Assembly (NCBI GenBank): GCA_006503475.1
Contig: RSEH01000058.1
Location: 62,001-126,000, forward strand
Source of the DNA: Stentor roeselii
Lineage: Eukaryota > Ciliophora > Heterotrichea > Heterotrichida > Stentoridae
Reading direction: 5' to 3'
DNA: 64,000 nt
Shown here in pieces: positions 9,527 to 18,987 of the stretch. Numbering within the stretch: position 1 is the first letter of the stretch; each line of letters opens with the position of its first letter. The translations under genes and the position numbers were made by a program. The notes below the pieces were generated by a model, which was not told the origin of the DNA, made no database searches, and saw only the letters and a program-made list of their open reading frames with translations.

Positions 9527-9946
9527 ATGTACTGTTGTCGGAAAAAGACAGTGCCTTATCAAGACAACCTTCTTTTATCTGTTTCAGCGAAATTCGAAAG
9601 AGACTCCATTCGACTAGTCTGCATTTTAGACCAAGAAGGAAAAGTTCTCAGCAAGTTCAACCGCCCAGACGTCTCAGATCTTGAAATCGATTCAGTCCTG
9701 GGAAAAGCAGCAGCGATTAAAACTCAAACAATGACTCTTCCTCATTCAAACGATAGCAACTCTTCAGTTCACATTCAAGGAAAAAGTGTCAGTTGCAGTT
9801 TATTCAACCTTCCTGATAAAAACTTACTGGTTTTATTACTTGACCTTAATGTTTTAACTAGTTCTCTCAACTTTGTAAGTGAAACTCGGGCTTTGGTTTC
9901 AGCGGAAATTGGAAAAATATTCAAGTCAAGGAATCACAGAGTTTAG
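9527..9946 (+). CDS. Small protein with possible roadblock/longin-like fold
   Basis: 139 residues if started at MYCCRKKT. An earlier in-frame ATG at 9500 lies inside the preceding gene and would add an AT-coded IIII run, so I prefer the later one. The alternation RLVCILDQEGKVLSKF...VHIQGKSVSCSLFNL...KNLLVLLLDLN resembles beta-beta-alpha-beta units of roadblock or longin modules, which act on small GTPases. This is a fold-level guess; no close family is recognised. Confidence 0.6.
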   Translation: MYCCRKKTVPYQDNLLLSVSAKFERDSIRLVCILDQEGKVLSKFNRPDVSDLEIDSVLGKAAAIKTQTMTLPHSNDSNSSVHIQGKSVSCSLFNLPDKNLLVLLLDLNVLTSSLNFVSETRALVSAEIGKIFKSRNHRV

Positions 9947-9973
9947 ATGTTTAAAGATTTAATAATTTATTGT

Positions 9974-10363
9974 ATGCTTGATAGTTCAGCTGATGGAACC
10001 CTTGAATTCAAAGCTGTTGATGAAAAGACTTTGCTTTGTTTGAAATGTTTCAAGAAATTTAATCGAGTCTTGATCAGGGCTCATTTAGCTGCTCATAAAA
10101 AAGATGTGAATTCGAAGATTTTCGTTCGGGAGGAAGAAAGTTGGAGAAAATACGAAAATTTATCGGCTTCTAATAAAGGTGGAACGGGTGATGATAGTCA
10201 CTTGATTCCACAGAAGAGAAGAAGGCCGATTAAGGAAATTTTAAAGGAGATTAGGAAAATGACTCATGCTCTTAATTTAATGATTAGGGTGGCTCAAAGA
10301 TCCCAACAAGTCACTGTTTTGCACTTTTTTAGGAAGATGAAGAAGATGACGAATACCGAATAA
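9974..10363 (+). CDS. Small protein with single C2H2/U1-like zinc finger
   Basis: LLCLKCFKKFN-RVLIRAHLAAH gives CxxC...HxxxH, a plausible single zinc finger. The rest is basic, including QKRRRP. I start at MLDSSADG; an upstream in-frame ATG at 9947 directly abuts the previous TAG, and the stretch between is AT-rich like spacer. The last 20 codons look odd: the +2 frame instead reads an acidic EDEEDDEY run, so a missed splice or error near 10316-10332 is possible. Confidence 0.55.
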   Translation: MLDSSADGTLEFKAVDEKTLLCLKCFKKFNRVLIRAHLAAHKKDVNSKIFVREEESWRKYENLSASNKGGTGDDSHLIPQKRRRPIKEILKEIRKMTHALNLMIRVAQRSQQVTVLHFFRKMKKMTNTE

Positions 10364-10379
10364 TAATCTTAATTAGACT

Positions 10380-10416
10380 GTGTTAGGATGCTGGAGGGCC
10401 CTCCAAATTCTAACAC
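10380..10416. repeat. GC-rich nested hairpin before PPIL2
   Basis: GTGTTAGGAT at 10380-10389 pairs with ATTCTAACAC at 10407-10416 (nine Watson-Crick pairs and one G-T). Inside lies a perfect 12-base palindrome, GGAGGGCCCTCC, at 10393-10404. A second, mutually exclusive pairing is possible between GAGGGC (10394-10399) and GCCCTC (10423-10428). It occupies a 95-nt same-strand spacer and is much more GC-rich than other spacers. It may be a structured leader or a small RNA. Confidence 0.6.
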
Positions 10417-10458
10417 TGGCTCGCCCTCATTAGACCGAAATGTGGAAGCTTTATATTT

Positions 10459-11889
10459 ATGGGTAGAAACAAGAACAGAAACTCCAAAAACAAGCTTTAC
10501 TTGACAGTATCTGAGCAACAAGAACTCGCTGGCTCCAAGTCAAAATCCAAAGAAAAATTCGAGCGTCTTCCTTTTTACTGTTGTTCATTATCACTTCTTC
10601 CATTCACTGACCCGGTCTGCACAGAAGACGGGACGATATACGACATTCTCCACATCTACCCTTACGTGATGAAGCACAAAAAAGACCCTGTTTCAAACAA
10701 GCCTCTTCATTTAAAAGACCTGATCCGTCTATCCTTTTCAAAGAACCCAGAAGGTCAATACCACTGCCCGATCACCTACAAGGTCTTTACCGAGCACTCA
10801 TCAATAGTCGCGATAAAAACCACAGGCAACGTCTTTTCCTCAGAAGCCGTCGACGAGCTCTGCAAGAAGCCGAAGCACTTCAAAGACCTATTAACCGACG
10901 AGCCATTCTCTTTAAACGACATAATCATCCTTCAAGACCCAGCGCATCCAAAAGACTCATCAAAGTTCTTTTTCGTTCAAAACAAAGAAAAGCCAGTCAC
11001 GTCTCTCCAGCCCGAAACGCCTTCAGAAGACCTGCAACATGAAAGATTTACAACAGGAATGACCGCCGCTAGTTTCACTTCAACATCTCTGACTCCTCAA
11101 ACAACTAACAACTTAAGAGGACTATCTGAAGCCGAGATAAGAAAACTTGTTTACCAAGAAGTGGCAAGTTCATCAGCTGAAGGTGAGGCGGTTTTGATAA
11201 CAACTCAAGGAAGACTGAGGATAAGACTTTTCTGCAACTTGACTCAGATGACTTGTGAGAATTTTTTGACTTTGAGTGAAGAAGGGTATTATAATGGAGT
11301 GATTTTTCATAGGAACATTCCTGGGTTCATGATTCAAGGAGGAGACCCCACTGGCACTGGCTCGGGCGGGAAGAACATTTTCAGTCCTTCTTACTTTCGG
11401 GATGAGTTTTGTGAGACTTTGACCCACCACAAGCGAGGCATGGTCAGTATGGCAAATTCTGGCCCGAATACTAACAAGTCTCAGTTTTTTATTACTTATA
11501 AAGCTGCTCCTTATCTTGATAATAAACACACGGTCTTTGGAGAAGTTTTAGGAGATACTAGTGCTCTTGATATCATGGAATTGGTTCCCACTGATTTGAA
11601 TGATCGGCCTGTTAAGGTTGAAGTTAAAGTTATTGATGTGGAAGTTGTTTTGAACCCTTTTAGAGAAGCTAAGGTTAAAATTTTGCAGAAACTTCAGACG
11701 AAAAATTTGAATTTGGATGAGGATTGGCTCGAAATACCTAAGTCGATTAATGTTCCTGCTGTCAAGGTCAAGGGGATTGGAAAGTATATTGATAGAAGTA
11801 AGAAGAATAAAGAACCTTCAGGGATGTATGCGGATTATCAAGGGAAAAGGCGGAAAAGCACTGGGTTTGACTTTAATAATTGGGAGTAA
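10459..11889 (+). CDS. PPIL2: PPIL2-type cyclophilin with U-box
   Basis: 476 residues with the two-domain plan of PPIL2/CYC4. Residues about 38-110 form a U-box (LPFTDPVCTEDGTIYD, HCPITYKVFT), and residues about 240-400 a cyclophilin with FHRNIPGFMIQGGDPTGTG and SQFFITYKAAPYLD. Other PPIL2 proteins are nuclear, spliceosome-associated and have E3 ligase activity. The active-site Arg of FHR and the Gln of IQGGD are kept. The tail (TGFDFNNWE) matches the usual family end. The ATG lies 43 nt after the hairpin. Confidence 0.92.
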   Translation: MGRNKNRNSKNKLYLTVSEQQELAGSKSKSKEKFERLPFYCCSLSLLPFTDPVCTEDGTIYDILHIYPYVMKHKKDPVSNKPLHLKDLIRLSFSKNPEGQYHCPITYKVFTEHSSIVAIKTTGNVFSSEAVDELCKKPKHFKDLLTDEPFSLNDIIILQDPAHPKDSSKFFFVQNKEKPVTSLQPETPSEDLQHERFTTGMTAASFTSTSLTPQTTNNLRGLSEAEIRKLVYQEVASSSAEGEAVLITTQGRLRIRLFCNLTQMTCENFLTLSEEGYYNGVIFHRNIPGFMIQGGDPTGTGSGGKNIFSPSYFRDEFCETLTHHKRGMVSMANSGPNTNKSQFFITYKAAPYLDNKHTVFGEVLGDTSALDIMELVPTDLNDRPVKVEVKVIDVEVVLNPFREAKVKILQKLQTKNLNLDEDWLEIPKSINVPAVKVKGIGKYIDRSKKNKEPSGMYADYQGKRRKSTGFDFNNWE

Positions 11890-11930
11890 TGCTAGTTTAA
11901 AGAATTTTGAATCTTTAGTAATTAATTCAA

Positions 11931-13067
11931 ATGGACCAAGTTGGCTATGTATACGATGACCGTCTCCTTCTCCACAGCGAAGCCCGTAATAAAAATTCAG
12001 CTCGAAACACATTCCCAGAGTTCCCAGAGCGTATTCGCGCGATTCACAGTAACTTGGAGTCAAAAAACATTCTAAGATACTTGACCCCTCTTGAAATCAA
12101 TCCAGTCTCGGCAAGTTTAGTAAGTCAAGTTCATCAACCAAGTCTAGTCGAGAAGCTCTTAGACCTGAAATACGACTACTCAGACATGATGAACCCGAAG
12201 CCTCGAGGTCCTGGTGTAAAATACACGATGAATCGTCAGCTTTATGACAACGAATTCACCTCCGACTGCATTTTCTTATCCGCAGGAGGCGCCGTCAAGG
12301 CCGTCGACTCCGTCTGGAAAGGAGAAGTTTCTTCAGCCTTTGCCAACATTCGACCTCCAGGTCACCATGCGAAAGTTTCAGAAGTAGGAGGCTTTTGTTA
12401 TGTCAACAACGTCGCCATTGCAGCCAGGCACGCCCAACAGCTGGGTGCAAGAAAAATCGCGATTTTTGACTGGGACGTGCATCACGGCAACGGCACTCAA
12501 GATATTTTTAAAAATGACCCTGACGTGCTTTTCATTTCAGCGCATCGATATGACCTGTCGAAGTTTTACCCTTATTCAAGAGACTCCTCGTCGATGTTTA
12601 TCGGGCAGGGAGAAGGAAGAGGATTTAACTTGAATATTGCTTGGGACACGGAAGAAGCAGGGCAAGTTTCTCAGATCGGCGACGGGGACTATAAACTCGC
12701 TTTTGATAGCGTTGTTCAGCCAGTGCTTAAAGAGTTTCGCCCTGACCTTGTCATTGTTTCTGCTGGCTTCGATGCTATGGCTGGAGACCCTGTCGGGAAC
12801 CTTTCTTTGACGCCAGATATTTATGCGTATATGAGTTATCAACTTAAGAAACAGTTTAAAACTGTTCTTGCACTTGAAGGAGGGTATAACTTGGAAACTA
12901 TGCAAACGGCTTCTTTTGCTTGTATTAGAGCGCTGTTGAGGAAAGATGTCGATTTTGGTAACTTCAACCCAAAATCGACTCCTATGGGAAAAGATTCAAT
13001 TTCGAATATTGTTGAGGTTGGAAGGGATTACTGGGATATTGAGAACTATTCTATTAATAATCAATGA
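11931..13067 (+). CDS. Class II histone deacetylase
   Basis: 378 residues, one catalytic domain, like HDAC6/HDAC10 or plant HDA5/HDA15. Visible residues are PERI, RPPGHH (His145-His146), DWDVHHGNGT (zinc ligands Asp182 and His184), AGFDAMAGDP (zinc ligand Asp281), and the catalytic Tyr319 in LEGGYN, so the enzyme should be active. It removes acetyl groups from lysines of histones or tubulin; class II members can be nuclear or cytoplasmic. There are no extra domains, and the stop is TGA. Confidence 0.92.
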   Translation: MDQVGYVYDDRLLLHSEARNKNSARNTFPEFPERIRAIHSNLESKNILRYLTPLEINPVSASLVSQVHQPSLVEKLLDLKYDYSDMMNPKPRGPGVKYTMNRQLYDNEFTSDCIFLSAGGAVKAVDSVWKGEVSSAFANIRPPGHHAKVSEVGGFCYVNNVAIAARHAQQLGARKIAIFDWDVHHGNGTQDIFKNDPDVLFISAHRYDLSKFYPYSRDSSSMFIGQGEGRGFNLNIAWDTEEAGQVSQIGDGDYKLAFDSVVQPVLKEFRPDLVIVSAGFDAMAGDPVGNLSLTPDIYAYMSYQLKKQFKTVLALEGGYNLETMQTASFACIRALLRKDVDFGNFNPKSTPMGKDSISNIVEVGRDYWDIENYSINNQ

Positions 13068-13191
13068 ATTTAAATTGCTGAAAAAGTTGGGGTTTTTTGG
13101 GTTGATGGGTTTTTTAGAGTTTTGAATCATTGGGTTTTTTTGTTGATAAGGTGGAAAGGGTTAATATATTTGAAGTTAAATAATTTTAGAA

Positions 13192-13620
13192 TCACCCAAA
13201 TTTGAGTTTTTTGAATTTATTCAGTTTTCTTTGAAGAGGGTCGCTTAGTTTAAAGTCAACTGGTTTTAAAACGTTTGTTTTAAGTTTGAGCTTTTCTACC
13301 ACATCTTTTTTTCTGAACCTACTCTGAGAAGTATACCGAAGAGAATCTTTGATTTCCCAGTAATCATAAAATTTCTTTTTATGTTCCTTATCAGGACTTG
13401 TAAATATTTTCGATTTGTATTCCCTTAAAGTAACCCGAGCTGTTTTCGGTTTAAAATAGTCATTAACACTAAAACTTTCCTTCAAATTTATTTGATTCAA
13501 TATTTTTCTAGCTGAAAGTTCTCCTTTGTCTTCAATTATACTGACATGTTTTCTTATCCTAAGCATTTTATAATTCACTAAAAAAAACTTAAATCTTGTA
13601 TTATTTTCTTTAAATTTCAT
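13192..13620 (-). CDS. Basic protein of unknown function, 142 aa
   Basis: Very Lys-rich, with no recognised domain. The sequence LRIRKHVSIIEDKGELSARKILNQI is followed by a basic tail, LQRKLNKFKKLKFG. It shares a 24-nt divergent spacer with a probable mitochondrial release factor, and the basic composition would suit a mitochondrial ribosomal or RNA-binding protein (inference from context only). A second ATG 18 codons in (MLRIRKHVS) is an alternative start. Confidence 0.6.
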   Translation of the reverse strand: MKFKENNTRFKFFLVNYKMLRIRKHVSIIEDKGELSARKILNQINLKESFSVNDYFKPKTARVTLREYKSKIFTSPDKEHKKKFYDYWEIKDSLRYTSQSRFRKKDVVEKLKLKTNVLKPVDFKLSDPLQRKLNKFKKLKFG

Positions 13621-13644
13621 GATTTTCTATGTAAAATAATTGAA

Positions 13645-14022
13645 ATGATTCGGATTATAAGGAAATTTTCAAAATTTACTATTGACCCTAAAGATATTGT
13701 CACACGACTCTCGTATGGATCAGGACCTGGTGGCCAAAGTGTTAACAAATCAGAAAACTGTGTTAATATGATTCATGTTCCTACTGGACTCTGGGTGAAA
13801 GTACATCAAAGTAGGGATCTCGAAGTCAATAAACATATCGCTATTAAGAGACTGACTGAAAAAGTAGAACATAAAATGATGGGAAGTGAATCGAAAATCA
13901 GTAAAAGAATTGAAAAAATCAAGAAAAACAAAGCAAGAAGAAAGAAGAAATATGAAAGTAAACATTTAAATCAATCTCAAAATATTGAATCTGATTCGCA
14001 GTCATCAAGTGAAGGCGAGTAA
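13645..14022 (+). CDS. MTRFR: GGQ-domain release factor homologue (MTRFR-like)
   Basis: 125 residues. SYGSGPGGQSVNKSENCVNM carries the GGQ motif (residues 29-31), which triggers peptidyl-tRNA hydrolysis. The protein lacks the codon-recognition domain of full release factors and ends in a basic tail (KKNKARRKKKYESKH), as in MTRFR/C12orf65 and ICT1, the mitochondrial ribosome-rescue factors. The N-terminal MIRIIRKFSKF may be a short mitochondrial signal. The basic tail normally enters the empty mRNA channel. Confidence 0.88.
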   Translation: MIRIIRKFSKFTIDPKDIVTRLSYGSGPGGQSVNKSENCVNMIHVPTGLWVKVHQSRDLEVNKHIAIKRLTEKVEHKMMGSESKISKRIEKIKKNKARRKKKYESKHLNQSQNIESDSQSSSEGE

Positions 14023-14377
14023 ATATATAAGAGAAAAAATTATTAATACATCAACCTTAGGTACTTTATGGTTTATTAAATATTTGATTATGAATTTATT
14101 CTAGAACTATCATCATATTTTAAATAATTTGAAGTCATTATACTTAAGGTTCTCTTATTCTCTATGAGAAATATATTTTCAAATAACCTAACCTTTCGTC
14201 TCTAATCATGCCGATAATTAGCCTTATATACTCATCTTATAGGGCCTGTAGTTCTATCAATCTAAATCCCATCTTATCCCTTAAAACGAATACAAAAGTC
14301 TTTATAAAATATCTTTATTCCCAAACGAATCTTAGCCTCTAGATTTCTGTTAACATATATTTCCTCAAACTGTCAAG
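14023..14377. other. Intergenic, AT-rich, no gene seen
   Basis: 355 nt upstream of the SANT-domain gene. No ORF, tRNA or clear repeat. The sense strand of the last 150 nt is poor in G. Confidence 0.5.
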
Positions 14378-15328
14378 ATGGATCTGGATTTAGATTTTCA
14401 GGAAGGCTTTGATTTATTCGAGTCCAACGACACTCAAGATGAGCCAGAGTGGGTACTCCTAAACCGAAAGTGGTCGCTTGAGCACCCGTGGATCCACAAC
14501 GAGAAACATCCTCGAGACGTTCTGGATTCGTGGGCGATTTGCGAGACTCCTTCCACTCCAGACTCCTTTCGCGACTTTTCAAATCCAGACGAAAACCAGC
14601 GAAGTAAAAAGTGCTTTATAGATAAAATTGACTTGAAGTCACTGGTGGAAGACCCAGAGTCTTTCAACATTGATTATCTCTTCGCTGAGCCGAGATCATC
14701 TTTTGACTCGCGTAAAAAGTGGGAAAGATTAGAGGAAATTCGTCTTCTGCAGTTCTTAAATTCCCGAACAGGTAAGAACAGTCTTGAAATGTGGAAAGAT
14801 ATCGCAAAACAACTCGGCCGATCAGTCAACAGCGTCAGAATCAAAGCTGCAGCATTAAAAAAAGTTCAGAACTCTTTAATCCGAGCGAAAAGACCGACGA
14901 TAAGATCAATGATATCAACAGCAATTCATAATTTGCCCTTGATGAGAGGAACGAAGTCTGAAATAATCCATAAAATCGAGGAAACATTCGGAAACATCCA
15001 GCAGAACAAATGGAAAGAGAGCGTAAAACAAGTATTAAACATGTTTTTTGTTAAAGTTCCCGGAACATTTAAGTTAAGACCATCAGTTCAAGCCCTTGAC
15101 TTCAAAAAATGCTTGACAATGAACGACTACATCACCTGGACCCTATCAAAATTCGGACCTCTTACAAAATCTGAGTTAAAATCCAAGATTTCCGATAATT
15201 TTTCTCAGTTTTTAAGTGAAAAAGAAAAAAACGGGGTCAAAGTATGGCAGCAGACTTTCTCAAAAAAGCTGAAAAGCTGCAAAAATTTGGACATTTCAGG
15301 TTCAAAAACGACCTTCAAGGTCAGTTAG
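14378..15328 (+). CDS. SANT/Myb-like protein with winged-helix-like repeats
   Basis: 316 residues. The N-terminal 100 are acidic and Trp-rich. Residues about 112-162 (KWERLEEIRLLQFLN...MWKDIAKQLGRSVNSVRIKA) match a SANT/Myb helix-turn-helix. Two following segments (TIRSMISTAIHNLPLMRGTK... and TMNDYITWTLSKFGPLTKSE...) resemble each other and look like linker-histone-type winged helices. It is probably a DNA-binding or chromatin factor; the exact family is unknown. The stop is TAG after FKVS. Confidence 0.7.
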   Translation: MDLDLDFQEGFDLFESNDTQDEPEWVLLNRKWSLEHPWIHNEKHPRDVLDSWAICETPSTPDSFRDFSNPDENQRSKKCFIDKIDLKSLVEDPESFNIDYLFAEPRSSFDSRKKWERLEEIRLLQFLNSRTGKNSLEMWKDIAKQLGRSVNSVRIKAAALKKVQNSLIRAKRPTIRSMISTAIHNLPLMRGTKSEIIHKIEETFGNIQQNKWKESVKQVLNMFFVKVPGTFKLRPSVQALDFKKCLTMNDYITWTLSKFGPLTKSELKSKISDNFSQFLSEKEKNGVKVWQQTFSKKLKSCKNLDISGSKTTFKVS

Positions 15329-15374
15329 CCATCTTGGCTTAGTGAATAATAAATAGTTAGTAATGTAAAGGTAA

Positions 15375-15995
15375 ATGCTTGGAAGACATCTGGAAAGCAT
15401 CAACTCTCGAGGGGTCATCCTCGCTTCACAGTCAGTAGGACGAAAAATGGTCTGTGAGTTGATAGGCTTGAAGGCCCAGGTCCAACTCAGCGGCTTCGCC
15501 GAGGACTTCAACTGGAGGACCTTTGAAAGTCCAGAGGCCTACGCCTTGTTCAATGCTCGAGAAAAGGCGAAAGCGATTGAAAGTGATAAAGTCGTGATCG
15601 CAGCTGATACGATCATTGAACTTGACGGAGAAATCTTTGAGAAACCAGTCGATCGAGCAGATGCTATTAGGATGATGAGAGCTTTCAGTGGAAGGACTCA
15701 TCGATTGATATCAGCGATTGTAGTGAAAGGGACTTTGACACAAGAACAAGTCGAGTACACGTATCTCACAATGGACACTCTCAGTGAAGAAGTCATTGAA
15801 AATATCGCGAATCGCCCTGAGGAGTGGGCGACACATTCAGGGGGGTACTCGATTGACAACATGCTTGGAGCTACTATTTTTACTAAGGTGAACGGGTGTT
15901 ATTATAATATTCTGGGACTCTCGGCAACTGCTGTCGCTCAGATGCTGCTGAAGGAACACTTGGCTTGGCTGGATTTTAAGAATTCACAACAGTAG
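15375..15995 (+). CDS. Maf/ASMTL-type nucleotide pyrophosphatase
   Basis: 206 residues, the family's usual length. It opens with a beta strand and VILASQSVGRK (the SxxR phosphate-binding motif), followed by REKAKAI, VVIAADTII with the catalytic Asp, FEKPVDRADAIRMM and GGYSIDNMLGA. Maf proteins hydrolyse non-canonical or modified NTPs to NMPs and PPi, cleaning the nucleotide pool. The ATG is 46 nt after the previous stop, in a TAATGTAAAGGTAA leader. Confidence 0.9.
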   Translation: MLGRHLESINSRGVILASQSVGRKMVCELIGLKAQVQLSGFAEDFNWRTFESPEAYALFNAREKAKAIESDKVVIAADTIIELDGEIFEKPVDRADAIRMMRAFSGRTHRLISAIVVKGTLTQEQVEYTYLTMDTLSEEVIENIANRPEEWATHSGGYSIDNMLGATIFTKVNGCYYNILGLSATAVAQMLLKEHLAWLDFKNSQQ

Positions 15996-16014
15996 ATAAT
16001 ATTAACCCCCCTTC

Positions 16015-17079
16015 ATGCAAGAATTCAATAGGTACGTAGAACTTTCGAGCAGGTATCTTAAAAGTATCGACCCAATTGACTTGATTGCACGCATCACGTC
16101 TGAAGAGTCGAGAAATGCACTTTTTTCACCTTCTTTCAATCATTTAAGGTCTTTTGGAAAATCACTCAAGACGATCATTGACTCTGGAACTAGTGATGAG
16201 GAAAGTGATGATGAATCGGTATATCCTTCGTTGAAAAAAACGGCACTGAAGATACCGGATACTCGGTCTTTTAATTTGTTTGATACTTATCAACGAATTC
16301 CTCATAATCCGTGCTTTTTGTTGTCCCCTCTGCTCCATATCTACAAAGAGTCTAAGTTTATTGAGATGCTTCGAGAAAATAATGTTCATGTTCAAGCTGT
16401 CCAGATTGTTGACTTTAACAATTATTTGGGAAAAGCTGCAGTCCTTTGGTTCACTGATGAAGATCAGGCACAATATTTTTATAATAAGTTCTTGGCTGGT
16501 GACTACTCCCGCCTATCTGAACTAGAAGGAGTAGTTCACGTAAAATGGGTAGATTACAAGATTTACTATCAAGATTTCCCATTTTACGCAGTTATAATTC
16601 GAGGCTTCAGTAAAAGTGTGAGGCTCGAAGACCTAAACAAAGAATTCCCAGTACCTTGCAAAAGATGCGAAATGAGAGTGATAAATGGAATAACTTGTGG
16701 ATTATTTGTATTCAACAGCGTGCTCGACGTCTGTGTAATGTGCAAAAAAGTGAACGGAATAAAATTGAAAAATGGAGATTTGATTAAAGTTCATGTTCAT
16801 CCCTTAACACAAAAAAAGTACTCAAAACTGATGATTGAAACTCTCATCAGTGACCTGCCAAATCTCACCTTAGATGAAAAAAAAGAAAGCTTTGATGTCT
16901 TTCAAGTGATCAGCCAAGGACTCAACAAAAGCAATAAAACAAGTTTTAACCCACTTGAAAATCTTGTCAGAGGAAATAAAAACAATAAAAGTTCAGCGAA
17001 TCCTCTAGAAAATCTTGTCAGGGGAAGTAAAAAACAAAATCCTTTAGAAAGTTTAATAAAGAAGAATGGTAGTAAATAA
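16015..17079 (+). CDS. RRM-like protein with NPLENLVRG tail repeats
   Basis: 354 residues. Two regions look RRM-like: LLSPLLHIYKE...KAAVLWFTDEDQAQYFYNKF, and FYAVIIRGFS...ITCGLFVFNS, with RNP2- and RNP1-like strands. An acidic stretch (DEESDDES) is near residue 60. The C-terminus has three short repeats, NPLENLVRG, NPLENLVRG and NPLESLIKK, separated by Lys/Ser/Asn linkers; these look like peptide motifs for a binding partner. It is probably RNA-binding, but this is inferred. Confidence 0.65.
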   Translation: MQEFNRYVELSSRYLKSIDPIDLIARITSEESRNALFSPSFNHLRSFGKSLKTIIDSGTSDEESDDESVYPSLKKTALKIPDTRSFNLFDTYQRIPHNPCFLLSPLLHIYKESKFIEMLRENNVHVQAVQIVDFNNYLGKAAVLWFTDEDQAQYFYNKFLAGDYSRLSELEGVVHVKWVDYKIYYQDFPFYAVIIRGFSKSVRLEDLNKEFPVPCKRCEMRVINGITCGLFVFNSVLDVCVMCKKVNGIKLKNGDLIKVHVHPLTQKKYSKLMIETLISDLPNLTLDEKKESFDVFQVISQGLNKSNKTSFNPLENLVRGNKNNKSSANPLENLVRGSKKQNPLESLIKKNGSK

Positions 17080-17335
17080 CTCGTTGTAGGTTTAAGAAAG
17101 ATTTAATTAATATTTGGAAATTAGAGAATTTTAAGCTTTTACTGAGATTGATTGATGATTTTAATGGATTTATGGAAATAAGGAGATTTTTAAGCTGATT
17201 GACTTAAAATTATTACTAATTTTAAAACCCTTTTCATTCACTGAATCAGAGAAAATATCTAAAAAACCTGAAATTTTAAATAATTATTTGATTTAGATTC
17301 ATGTCCTACTCTTCATCTAAACTTCCAAATAAATT

Positions 17336-17803
17336 CTAACTACTTTTTCTACTACAATCAAAAACTTCTTTCACATTCTTCCAGATTTCAGCGATATTTG
17401 TATCTATGACCATTCCTCCCATGATAATCTCTTCGAGAATCGTGTAAATCTTCTCAGGGTAAAAAATCAAGTCGAGCTCACAAACATTTTGGAAAGTCTT
17501 GTCCATGACTTCAACGAGAACTTGAATCATGTCAAGAATCGCGAGTTCGTTTTCGCCATCATCAACGATAAAAGTAATGAGGAGTGTTGCGTATTGTCTG
17601 AAAATTATTTTGTAATTATTCCAGATCCTGGAGTCTTCGATGAAACAACAAGCGTGATCTCCTCTGCTAATGCATTCTTTGTAAAGACGATTTATTATTT
17701 CGATTTTTTTGTCACTGGTCTAAGTGTTTCTTACAACTTCTTCGTAGAATTTGACGATTCGAGGTTTTCCTGATATATTGATTATGATGACTGCTTTGAT
17801 CAT
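17336..17803 (-). CDS. AP3S: AP-3 complex sigma subunit (one intron)
   Basis: The gene becomes complete only after removing a 15-nt intron at 17720-17734: exon 1 encodes MIKAVIIINISGKPRIVKFY, exon 2 the rest, 150 residues in total. KLIFRQYAT-type and ENVCELDLIF-type signatures are present as YKIIFRQYATLLITF and FQNVCELDLIFYPEK, followed by EEIIMGGMVIDTNIAEI, which is typical of sigma-3. AP-3 sorts cargo from Golgi/endosomes to lysosome-like organelles. The intron carries an in-frame TAG, so retention would truncate the protein. Confidence 0.92.
17720..17734 (-). other. 15-nt intron in AP3S
   Basis: GTAAGAAACACTTAG on the minus strand, phase 0 after a Val codon. It contains an in-frame TAG; removal joins two halves of a conserved sigma-adaptin. 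A at position 10. Confidence 0.9.
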
Positions 17804-18019
17804 GGAAACCTTTTATATTAGGATCAAATATTAATCTTAAAGTGACTGGTTTATAGTTTAATAGTTAAAAGAAATTCAGATGGTTTAAAAATTCAATTGC
17901 TGGATTCTGAGTATTGTGTTTAATCCTTTCACTTTTTGGTTGAGTTTGAACATTAATAATGTGAAATTGAATAAATATAGATTAAAACCTGAATTGAAAT
18001 TATAATTATATCTAAAACT

Positions 18020-18898
18020 TTAATCTTGAACTTCTTCATTTGATAAATTATAATCTCTAATCTCATAATCAGCCTTAATCAAATCCTCAAAAACTCCATG
18101 CTGCATATCCAAAGAGTTTCCAGGAATAAGTTCATGAACTCCAAGTCCCATCAAATAAACCCCAGGCCTAAAACCAACCAAATCAACAAAAAACTTTCCA
18201 ATCTGGTCTAAATCCTGATGTTCCCTTAAATACCTTTGAGAATCAAACCCTAAAATAGAAACATTATATCGAACTAAAAATCTTTCAAATTCAATGATTT
18301 CCTCATCCAAGTATTTAGATTTCAACAACTGAAAAAAATTTTCCATATTTTCATTTGGCATCTCGAAAGGGCCTGGAAAGAAGAAGCCACATGATTTGAA
18401 AAATAGTTTAAAGTAAAAAATATGCCCGAAATGATTGAAACTTAGTCGGTTGCATCCAGAGTACTGCTCTCGAAGTACTTCTTGAATCACATAAAACATG
18501 TCTCTTCCAAACCCTTGCCCTCGAAAATTTGGGAGCAGGTCAAACTCGTAGAAGGATACTTGAAATAAATTCTCTTTTGATAAGTTGTTTTCTAAGAAGT
18601 AGAATGAATTTATCGTGCAAAAAGTGAATCCGATGTCTTTTTCAGTTTTTCTTTCTTTTAGTATCAAAATTATCGCCCGGCCTGTTAGGTGCTCGAACGT
18701 TTGGATGAAGTTTTCTAGGTATATGACGGAGTAGCAAAATGATATTATCTGGAATAAACGTTCATAGACAATGATTTTTCGTTCTAGGCAAAGAGATTGG
18801 AAATCAAGTATTTTTTCAAAGTAGAAATTTGGGTGATCAGCCTTGGGATGATTTTCTTGGTTAAGGGTATTGGAAATAGAAGGTATGTGAAAGCTCAT
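18020..18898 (-). CDS. GNAT-family acetyltransferase-like protein
   Basis: 292 residues. VSFYEFDLLPNFRGQGFGRDMFYVIQEVL fits the GNAT motif A, where RGQGFG forms the acetyl-CoA pyrophosphate loop. The next part, CNRLSFNHFGHIFYFKLFFKSCGF, could be the distal strand and helix. The layout recalls alpha-tubulin acetyltransferase (ATAT1/MEC-17), plausible for a ciliate, but the match is too loose to name it. The sequence is Phe-rich. Confidence 0.65.
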   Translation of the reverse strand: MSFHIPSISNTLNQENHPKADHPNFYFEKILDFQSLCLERKIIVYERLFQIISFCYSVIYLENFIQTFEHLTGRAIILILKERKTEKDIGFTFCTINSFYFLENNLSKENLFQVSFYEFDLLPNFRGQGFGRDMFYVIQEVLREQYSGCNRLSFNHFGHIFYFKLFFKSCGFFFPGPFEMPNENMENFFQLLKSKYLDEEIIEFERFLVRYNVSILGFDSQRYLREHQDLDQIGKFFVDLVGFRPGVYLMGLGVHELIPGNSLDMQHGVFEDLIKADYEIRDYNLSNEEVQD

Positions 18899-18987
18899 CT
18901 ATTGAATATATTTTAATTTAAGATATTAAAGATAGCTTTCATTAAATAACTAATTAACAAAAGTATCCGATTATTCCGATAATTCAA

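Noticed and set aside
10316-10332. 17-nt GT...TAG near the end of the C2H2-like gene
   Set aside because: It opens an acidic frame, but length and donor do not match the other introns. Left as doubt in the gene entry.
14019-14033. 15-nt GT...AG at the end of the release factor
   Set aside because: It lacks A at position 10 and the extra codons look like spacer; the usual basic tail is already complete.
17489-17773. 94-codon ORF on + over AP3S
   Set aside because: It is antisense to a spliced, well-conserved gene.
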